From: Verrucomicrobiota bacterium
GTDB lineage: Bacteria > Verrucomicrobiota > Verrucomicrobiia > Limisphaerales > Pedosphaeraceae
Direction of reading: 5' to 3'
NCBI GenBank assembly: GCA_021325145.1
Contig: JAJPHR010000064.1
Coordinates: forward strand, 62,001-126,000
Length of the DNA: 64,000 nucleotides
Both the position numbers and the translations under genes were made by a program. The notes beneath the pieces were generated by a model. The model was given only the letters and a program-made list of their open reading frames with translations, was not told where the DNA came from and searched no databases. Shown in pieces: positions 58,351 through 64,000 of the stretch; position 1 is the stretch's first letter, and the number at the start of each line of letters is the position of its first letter.

Positions 58351-59835
58351 TTATTTAGTATTGGTCAGGCTGCTCACAGGGATGATGTAGGCCTTTTCCG
58401 GTTCCCGATAAAATGACCAGCGTTCCTTCCAAAGGCCCCACTTGGGCTGGGGCATCTGAATCAAACCAAGCTGGTTGAGCCTCTCCACATTCCAGGGACC
58501 GAGCAGGTAGGTATCCCCCGGCAACAAGGTTGTTTCAGTGGCCAGTTCCATCGGAAAAGGGGCCGCAAACGGCCAGTAGATAAACCCTTTCGGAATTCGA
58601 TAATCAAAGACATACCGCGCAGTTGATTCGTCCAGCAATATCGGATGATCCGGCGTGGATTTGAGGGCGAGGGCTTCAGCCCGATTCGGACTCGGGGCGG
58701 AGTTTATGTTTCCGCTGAGAATTCCCCCGATGTTGACGAAGGTCCTGAGATTGCCGAGCAGTAACGCCGCGAGCACCAGCAGCGGGATGGCAGTTTTTGT
58801 CACACCGGCAGCAGGCCGTTCCCAGGCTGTCGCTGCGAGAACGAAAACGGCGAGGAAGATATACCACATGGTGCCGTCTCCCAAGCCACCGACCAGGGCC
58901 ACCAGCGGAACGGTTCCGACCATGCCCACCCCGATCCGCTTCAAAGGCCGCCAGGAGGCGCGGAACGACAACAATAAAAGCCACAGCAACAAGGGAAACA
59001 CCGGCCATTGCGTGACGCCGACATAGCGGGTGAACAGCAATGCCAGCAGTCGCAATTTGTCCCCCGCCAAAACCTGCGAATGAAACCGGAAGGTGCTCCA
59101 AAACTCGAGCAGATGAAAATTCAACATCGCGCAAAATACCAGGAATGCCGCCAGCATGCCGGGCAAGGCCAAAAGAATCGCCCGCTTGAGACACTGATGG
59201 CCGGCAAGCAGCATGAGCGCTGCCGCAAAGAAAGTGGTTCGTGGAGCAGTGGACATCCCCAGGAACATGAGAAAGAAACCGAGGAACACCGGGATTCTCC
59301 GCTTCCCGCAGCTTTCGACCAGGAAAAGTCCCGCCATGGTCAGGCCCACAGCCAACGGCTCGGGACGGAGGCCAAAAGGCAAAAAAGCGCCGGACACGCC
59401 CAGCGGAACAAGCCACTCAATCCAGCGTGGCGCATTGTGCCTGCGCAACCACCCGATCGTCGCGACCGCGGTTACGAAATAAATCAATATTGGAAATCCG
59501 GTCATGGCGGCTGCGTTTATGCCAAAGATCTTGAGCCACCCCGCGAGCGCATAAGCGTGCACCGGCGGATACATGAAGAAGAAATGTCCTGGAAAATGTT
59601 GCCGTATCAGCAGGGGGTTCGCCAGTTCACCGCCCGACGCCAGGTTCAAGGCCGCGCCGGCGAAGAAGAGGTCATCGTTCATCGGTTTTGGGAAATCCCA
59701 AATCCATAGCAGCCAAAAAAACACCAACGCCGCAACCACGGGCCAGGGAAAAGCAAAGGCGGCCCATCGCCGATTGGATGATTCGGCTTCGACCCCTGGC
59801 GTTTCGGGAGGCGGTTTATTGTCCAGTTCGCGCAC
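58351..59835 (-). CDS. GT-C-type membrane glycosyltransferase-like protein, copy B
   Basis: Polytopic membrane protein (about 494 aa) with roughly ten hydrophobic segments. The first periplasmic loop contains DFPKPMNDDLFFAGAALNLASGG, whose paired aspartates resemble the catalytic loop of ArnT/PMT (GT39/GT83) lipid-linked-sugar transferases. A C-terminal soluble part includes RYVFDYRIPKGFIYWPFAAPF. There is no ATG near the expected start: GTG at 59835 or TTG at 59847 are candidates, both inside the end of the upstream paralogue, giving about a 20-base overlap. It is a tandem duplicate of the next gene, with nearly the same length and matching motifs. Confidence 0.75.
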   Translation of the reverse strand: MRELDNKPPPETPGVEAESSNRRWAAFAFPWPVVAALVFFWLLWIWDFPKPMNDDLFFAGAALNLASGGELANPLLIRQHFPGHFFFMYPPVHAYALAGWLKIFGINAAAMTGFPILIYFVTAVATIGWLRRHNAPRWIEWLVPLGVSGAFLPFGLRPEPLAVGLTMAGLFLVESCGKRRIPVFLGFFLMFLGMSTAPRTTFFAAALMLLAGHQCLKRAILLALPGMLAAFLVFCAMLNFHLLEFWSTFRFHSQVLAGDKLRLLALLFTRYVGVTQWPVFPLLLWLLLLSFRASWRPLKRIGVGMVGTVPLVALVGGLGDGTMWYIFLAVFVLAATAWERPAAGVTKTAIPLLVLAALLLGNLRTFVNIGGILSGNINSAPSPNRAEALALKSTPDHPILLDESTARYVFDYRIPKGFIYWPFAAPFPMELATETTLLPGDTYLLGPWNVERLNQLGLIQMPQPKWGLWKERWSFYREPEKAYIIPVSSLTNTK

Positions 59836-61309
59836 TCGTTTTATCAACGGATGTCCGGTTGCAACTGGAGGCCGGGATAATGGATATCTTTCGGGGATAG
59901 CGATAAAATGCCCACCGTTTGGGGCCGAAGGGCAGCCACGTGTCAGGCTCTTCGTTCCGCAACCCGCGCGCGCACAAATCATGCACGCCCGCCGGTCCCA
60001 ATAAAAAGACGTCCTCCGGAGGGAAATCCACGTCCAGGATTAAGTAGCGTGGAAAAGGAGCGCCGAATTCAAGGCAGAGGAAGTTTTGAGGAATCCGGTA
60101 ATCGAAGGCGTACCGGGCGGCGTAGGTATCAACCAGAAGACGGTGGCCGGCCACGGGTTGCAAAGCGATGACGGCGGCACGATCACCCACCTCCTTTTCA
60201 CTAATGCGGCCGGTCATCGTTCCAAACAAACCGACCAGGGGCCGGCTAATGCCGGCAAGGCATGCCAGCGCCAGGGCCAAGGCCAGGCCCACGGAGGCAA
60301 CGCGGGAAGCGTTCCGGACAATTCCTGGGACGGCGAAAAGGAGGATCAGGAAAAAATACCAACCTGAACCGAAAGTGAGGAATCCCATCACGAATGCGAT
60401 TGGCAGAATTCCGCACAGGGCAACAACAGCCACCGTCAGCTCGTCTCGCGGGCGGCGGAGTTTCAGGAAAACGAAGACCGGCAGCAACAAAACCAGGGGC
60501 CAAACCGTAACGCCCAGGGCCCCGAGGAATAATACGAGCCGATGCCAAAGTCCTCCCTCACGTGCCAGCGCCCCCGCGGCATGAAAACGGAAGGTCACGA
60601 GAAACTCGCGCAGCCGGAATTGGATCATGACCAGGAAAGCCAGGCCGGTCAGCAATGCTGCCAGCGCCATCATGAGGAAAATCCGGCGACGCTCCGCAGC
60701 GGATCCATGGCTGCGCCATAATTGCCAACCGGCGGAGGCTGCGAGCGTCATTGAAAAGAGCGCCAGCCGCGGCGAGGCGGAAGCGCCCAAAAACATCAGG
60801 AGGAACGAACCGAACACCGCCCCCGGCCCCCGGCGACCGCACGCAATCCAGGCGAAGCCTGCCATGGTCAACGCCGTCGCCAGCGCTTCCACCCGCAATC
60901 CGCCCCTGAGAAAAGCCGCGCACACTCCGAGCGGGACGAGCCATTCCAGCCACGCCGGCGCTTCATGCCGGCGCAGGAGGAACAGAGTTGAGGCCGCAAT
61001 CACAAAAAACATCACCCCTTGAAAACCCGTCATCGAAGCGGTGCTGATGCCGAACACTTTCAACCACCCCGCCAGCACATAGGAATGCAGGGGGGTATAA
61101 ACAAAGAAATAGTGGCTGGGGAATTCCTGTCCTGCGAGATAGGGATTGGAAAAATCCCCACCCGCCGCCAGATTGAGTCCTGCTCCCGCGTAAAAAAGAT
61201 CGTCCATCATTGGCTTGGGGAATTCCCAAAGCCAAAGGACGAGGAACACGCCGGCGGCTCCGGCCAGAGACCAGGAAAGCGAGCTTCGTCGGTCGCTGAT
61301 TGGTATCAT
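59816..61309 (-). CDS. GT-C-type membrane glycosyltransferase-like protein, copy A
   Basis: Polytopic inner-membrane protein (497 aa), paralogue of the downstream gene. After the first helix comes EFPKPMMDDLFYAGAGLNLAAGG with the candidate catalytic Asp pair, then HYFFVYTPLHSYVLAGWLKVFG, about ten membrane segments and a soluble C-terminal part (RYAFDYRIPQNFLCLEFGAPF). Likely uses a polyprenyl-linked sugar to modify an envelope component (inference from fold). Its last codons overlap the start of copy B, so the two are one transcription unit. Confidence 0.78.
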   Translation of the reverse strand: MIPISDRRSSLSWSLAGAAGVFLVLWLWEFPKPMMDDLFYAGAGLNLAAGGDFSNPYLAGQEFPSHYFFVYTPLHSYVLAGWLKVFGISTASMTGFQGVMFFVIAASTLFLLRRHEAPAWLEWLVPLGVCAAFLRGGLRVEALATALTMAGFAWIACGRRGPGAVFGSFLLMFLGASASPRLALFSMTLAASAGWQLWRSHGSAAERRRIFLMMALAALLTGLAFLVMIQFRLREFLVTFRFHAAGALAREGGLWHRLVLFLGALGVTVWPLVLLLPVFVFLKLRRPRDELTVAVVALCGILPIAFVMGFLTFGSGWYFFLILLFAVPGIVRNASRVASVGLALALALACLAGISRPLVGLFGTMTGRISEKEVGDRAAVIALQPVAGHRLLVDTYAARYAFDYRIPQNFLCLEFGAPFPRYLILDVDFPPEDVFLLGPAGVHDLCARGLRNEEPDTWLPFGPKRWAFYRYPRKISIIPASSCNRTSVDKTSARTGQ

Positions 61310-61510
61310 CGAGAATCAGCTTGGCTTGCGTAAAGGGAACCGTTTCGCAACATAGGCCAAAGAATTCGGCCGGCCCATATTCAACGGCTTCGCGACCAAA
61401 TTCAAGATCTCGTCGACCCTTGCCGCAGCAACGCAAACGGGTTCTCCAGGACATTTGCAAAGCGCTGTCGAGCGCTTTAGGTTTTGGATGGTTAAGGAAG
61501 CCGACAGGTG

Positions 61511-61795
61511 ATGCAACTCACGGATGACCAACGCAGAAAGATCGGTGAAATACTGCACTACGCACTGGAGGACATTCGCAAGCTGGGATGGGCTGGAAAT
61601 GCGGAGCAGGCGGCGGAGCTGGCGGATACCTTTCACGACCTGCCCAGGGAAATATGGCGGGATGATTTCGAGTTGGAATTTTTCCGGAAGGCTTTCGTCG
61701 CGATTTACCAGCAGAAGCATCCGGGAGGCCGGGACTTCGCAGCCTTGGTGGACGAAGTGCTGGCGATGGGAGAAGTCCCTTCGGCAGGTGAATAG
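61511..61795 (+). CDS. Hypothetical small acidic protein
   Basis: A 94-residue protein that is mostly helical and acidic (LTDDQRRKIGEILHYALEDI, AEQAAELADTFHDLP, GRDFAALVDEVLAMGE). An AGG precedes the ATG; an in-frame GTG lies one codon upstream. No domain is recognised. Codon use and composition look natural, and it is divergent from the GT-C genes. The opposite-strand frame over the same bases (61316-61873) is considered a shadow. Confidence 0.55.
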   Translation: MQLTDDQRRKIGEILHYALEDIRKLGWAGNAEQAAELADTFHDLPREIWRDDFELEFFRKAFVAIYQQKHPGGRDFAALVDEVLAMGEVPSAGE

Positions 61796-62162
61796 GTTCG
61801 AGCATCCAGTCCAGGGTCCAAAGGCGCGAGGTCCGAAGTCGGGGCCCGTCCTGAGAGCGGCGCGACAAGCCAAAGTTCAAGGTCGGACCGTTGTAAGAGG
61901 GGATCGAGGACGACGACGAGGACGAGGACGAGCACGATTAGGGGGGCTTTGGGACGGGTCCAGGGCGCTTGGAACGGGTCTGGAGGGGGGGGATATAATG
62001 AAAATACCAAACAATAGGAAAAGATCCGAAAAGCTCAAAGTTAGTCCAAGGCGGAATCCGGGATGCTTGATTCGGGAGTGCGGAGTGCGGAATTCCGAGT
62101 CCAGATCAGAAAGGCAAAGTGTTCGACAAAGATTGGGAAGGAGGATCGGGCGGGGAAGCGGT
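61796..62162. other. Gene-free interval with interspersed repeats
   Basis: About 370 bases without a credible gene. It contains the GAGGACGA repeat (61901-61940), CCAGGGTCC/GGGTCCAGGG-type stretches and GAGTGCGGAGTGCGGAATTC near 62075-62094, a tandem 7-base repeat. Confidence 0.5.
61901..61940 (+). repeat. GAGGACGA interspersed repeat, copy 4
   Basis: GGATCGAGGACGACGACGAG followed by GACGAGGACGAGCACGATTA. It is the longest copy in the window and almost identical to the reverse-strand copy at 35714-35750. Confidence 0.75.
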
Positions 62163-62921
62163 CTAGTCGATATACTGCTGCAAGTCGGAGTCATCGCCTT
62201 GACCGGCGAGGATATAGACCTTGTCACCAGCGCTCCAGGAAGCGGTGGTGTATTTGCCTGCGTGCCCGAACCGCGGTTTTTTGCCGGGTGACGGTGAGTC
62301 GGCAAAATCCGCGCGCTGGGCCACAAAGAAATAAAGATCGTTGGTTTTGCCGTTCTTGACTATGCCGCCATTGAAGCAAAGCATCGTGACGGGCTTGCCC
62401 TGGTATGGCTTGGTGGCGAAACCTTCGGCTGGCAGTTTGGCCAGCGCTTTGCTCAAGGTGTAGTTGGCGATGAAATGGTTGGTCGTCAGGTAGCTGACAA
62501 TCTGAGCATAATTCGTATTGCCGATCATGGCATAGCCGCGCTGCACCTCGCCGATTTTCCATTCGTGGAACTTCGTAAAACTGGGTTTCGTGGCCGGTTT
62601 GTTGAGGAACCATGTGCCGGCGAGCAGGAGCGCAATGGCGGCGGCGGCGGCCCAGAGCACCGGCGGCCTCCTGTGCAGGGGGATGACTTTCTCGCGGCCG
62701 ATATTTTCCAGCAGGATTTTGCGTTTCAAATCCTGGGGCACCTCGATTTGTTTGAGCTTGTTGCGGATGGCGATGTAAACGCCGCAATGCTCTTCGAACC
62801 AGTCCCCCAGTTCGGGATCGCGTTGGACGGCCTGGAGCGCCTCGGCCATTTGCGGATCCAGGGCATCGGTCGTGCCGGGCCGGTACAAGCGCAAAACTTC
62901 CCTGGCGCGCAGGCTATCCAT
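62163..62921 (-). CDS. Probable anti-sigma factor (membrane-anchored)
   Basis: A 252-residue protein with an N-terminal cytoplasmic helical region (residues 1-85, including RDPELGDWFEEHCGVYIAIR), one membrane segment (PPVLWAAAAAIALLLAGTWF) and a periplasmic C-terminal domain of about 145 residues. This layout and an 8-base overlap with the upstream ECF sigma gene indicate a cognate anti-sigma factor (inference). A canonical zinc-binding HxxxCxxC motif is not seen. The periplasmic domain (TMLCFNGGIVKNGKTNDLYFF) resembles domains in other sigma-linked Verrucomicrobial proteins and may sense an envelope signal. Confidence 0.72.
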   Translation of the reverse strand: MDSLRAREVLRLYRPGTTDALDPQMAEALQAVQRDPELGDWFEEHCGVYIAIRNKLKQIEVPQDLKRKILLENIGREKVIPLHRRPPVLWAAAAAIALLLAGTWFLNKPATKPSFTKFHEWKIGEVQRGYAMIGNTNYAQIVSYLTTNHFIANYTLSKALAKLPAEGFATKPYQGKPVTMLCFNGGIVKNGKTNDLYFFVAQRADFADSPSPGKKPRFGHAGKYTTASWSAGDKVYILAGQGDDSDLQQYID

Positions 62922-63426
62922 GGGCCTCCTTCCGGGGGGTCTCGAGGATCAACTGCTGGAGTTGGGCCATGCCGCGCGAGATGCGGGATTGCACTGTGCC
63001 GAGCGGGATTTCCAGGATATCGGCAATTTCCTTGTAAGAATAGTCCTCCATGTAAAACAACGCGAGGGCGGCCTTGTACGGTTCATTGACCTGATCCAGC
63101 AATTCAACGACGCGGGCCGAATCCAGCGTATTCACCATTTCCGGCGAGATGGCGGGCAGGTCCTGATCCATCTCCGTCAATTCAAAATGCGGGAACCGCA
63201 CGACCTTTCTCCGCATATTCAAAAACTCCCGATGCAAGGTGGTGAACAACCAGGTTTTGACCTTGCTGCCATCCCGTAATTGGTGGCCCTTGGTGGCCCA
63301 GATATAAAATGTTTGCTGTGTAAGATCACACGCGTCCGCTTCTGCCCGGGTCAGACTGAAGGCAAATTGGTAGAGCGGCCCATAATAGCGGGCCACCAGA
63401 CTCTCAAAGCCTAAATCATCTGACAT
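62914..63426 (-). CDS. ECF-family RNA polymerase sigma factor
   Basis: RpoE-like sigma factor (170 aa). Region 2 covers about residues 10-75 (YYGPLYQFAFSLTRAEADACDLTQ, then TFYIWATKG and KTWLFTTLHREFLNMRR). Region 4 covers about 105-160, with ALALFYMEDYSYKEIADILE and IPLGTVQSRISRGMAQL as the helix-turn-helix. The start at 63426 matches the family better than 63459. It overlaps the putative anti-sigma gene by 8 bases, so the two are co-translated. A candidate ECF-type promoter immediately upstream suggests autoregulation. Confidence 0.92.
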   Translation of the reverse strand: MSDDLGFESLVARYYGPLYQFAFSLTRAEADACDLTQQTFYIWATKGHQLRDGSKVKTWLFTTLHREFLNMRRKVVRFPHFELTEMDQDLPAISPEMVNTLDSARVVELLDQVNEPYKAALALFYMEDYSYKEIADILEIPLGTVQSRISRGMAQLQQLILETPRKEAHG

Positions 63427-63443
63427 ACGGCTGTCATTGCTGG

Positions 63444-63472
63444 TAAGACCTCCCAGCACCGGGTTTGTTCCC
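63444..63472 (-). promoter_or_regulatory. Candidate ECF-type promoter of the sigma factor gene
   Basis: On the minus strand GGGAAC (63472-63467), a 17-base spacer, then GTCTTA (63449-63444). ECF promoters usually have AAC in the -35 and GTC or TCT in the -10 with 16-17 bases between. The predicted start would leave a leader of only about 10 bases before the ATG at 63426, so this is tentative. Confidence 0.4.
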
Positions 63473-63635
63473 GTTTAACTGCAATAAACCGGGCATAACC
63501 CCAAATTTGCCCGGGGCAGCGCCCCATTACGAGACAATAAATTGGGCTGGAACGGGGTCGCCTCCCACCCTCGCCCAAAGGGGATGCCGCCACGGCAAAC
63601 GGGCAAGTCAACCCGTTGATACCCGGTTCTGCGGA

Positions 63636-64000
63636 TTACTTCTTAAAAAAGTCCCGAATCACCGCCGCGACCCGTTCCACCTGTGAATCAGTGAGTTCCG
63701 GATAGATCGGCAGGCTGAGGCATTGGTTCGCGGCTTTTTCCGACACCGGAAACGCGCCCTGCTTGTGCCCGAGCGAGGCATAACACTTTTGCAGGTGCAA
63801 TGGGACTGGGTAATGCAAGGCGCAGCCGACCTTATGCGCTTCGAGATGCTTTTTAAGTTCGTCGCGGCGGGGATGGCGCACGACGTACAAATGGTAGCAA
63901 CTTTCCGCGTAATCGGCTTCGAGCGGCAGTTGCAGCGGGGTATCCGCAAGCAGTTTGTGGTAACCATGCGCCACGCGGCGGCGCTCCTGCGTCCATTTGT
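63636..64000 (-). CDS. DegT/DnrJ/EryC1/StrS-family aminotransferase, C-terminal part
   Basis: Partial gene running off the right edge; about 121 C-terminal residues are visible. PLP-dependent sugar aminotransferases of this family act on nucleotide-linked keto sugars for surface glycans. Visible family features are YHLYVVRHPRRDELKKHLEA, the HYPVPLHLQKCYASLG segment that contributes to the active site of the partner subunit, and LSLPIYPELTDSQVERVA near the C-terminus. The reading frame continues through position 64000 without a stop. The substrate cannot be judged without the N-terminal two thirds. Confidence 0.9.
   Translation of the reverse strand, partial: KWTQERRRVAHGYHKLLADTPLQLPLEADYAESCYHLYVVRHPRRDELKKHLEAHKVGCALHYPVPLHLQKCYASLGHKQGAFPVSEKAANQCLSLPIYPELTDSQVERVAAVIRDFFKK

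Noticed and set aside
1..64000. tRNA, rRNA or other structured RNA genes
   Set aside because: Inspection of the intergenic intervals found no CCA-ended cloverleaf or rRNA motifs. The many hairpins are dispersed palindromes or terminators.

Overview
The window looks like a chromosomal segment of a free-living Verrucomicrobiota bacterium, most likely of the Pedosphaera/Limisphaerales (former subdivision 3) type. This is inferred from gene content, not from a marker gene: a planctomycete-type cytochrome c domain fused to leucine-rich repeats, a giant Ig-repeat surface protein, DUF3472 and DUF3299 proteins, KduI/KduD, and an unusual density of short palindromic interspersed repeats between genes. 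There is no rRNA, tRNA, CRISPR array, prophage or plasmid module. The only mobile gene is one IS200/IS605-like (RAYT-type) transposase.

Layout. 0-5 kb: a TolC-like outer-membrane lipoprotein, small lipoproteins, the cytochrome c/LRR protein and thiD. 5-15 kb: a sigma-54 response regulator, PolX, an ARC/Mpa-like AAA ATPase without a proteasome locus, TcdA, a PmtA-like methyltransferase, a family 2 glycosyltransferase and two exported proteins. 15-23 kb: a glycosyltransferase coupled to UDP-galactopyranose mutase (galactofuranose), a large GH2 enzyme, a kinase-less REC-PAS-PAS protein, a DUF883-like protein and a DeoC homologue lacking the Schiff-base lysine. 23.7-27 kb: a type III PKS, methyltransferase and flavoprotein cassette resembling the Streptomyces srsABC phenolic-lipid operon. 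27-32 kb: a DUF3472 protein and an OppC-OppB-OppA peptide transporter without its ATPases, with palindromic repeats between the genes. 32-36.7 kb: the transposase between two inverted triple-hairpin elements, then pgk-tpiA-secG and a repeat-filled 1.1 kb gap. 36.7-48.5 kb: an M28 peptidase, a 2041-residue RHS protein with odd terminal peptide repeats, moaA with a coiled-coil gene, a Lon-substrate-domain gene with a DUF1844 gene, and a GYF/cyclic-nucleotide-binding fusion. 48.6-57 kb: the giant Ig-repeat protein, kduD and kduI. 57-64 kb: a methyltransferase, two overlapping GT-C membrane paralogues, an ECF sigma/anti-sigma pair and the end of a DegT-family aminotransferase.

Together the genes suggest a Gram-negative polymer degrader (GH2, Kdu pathway, M28 peptidase, Opp) with a decorated surface (Galf, GT2, GT-C proteins, RHS and Ig proteins). 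The strongest candidates for something undescribed are the short peptide tag repeated near the N-terminus and at the extreme C-terminus of the RHS protein, the DeoC variant, the paired palindromic elements (one pair flanking the transposase), and the compact type III PKS cassette. Several genes have automatic upstream extensions that run into repeats. Starts here were moved to the codon preceding the recognisable signal peptide or domain.
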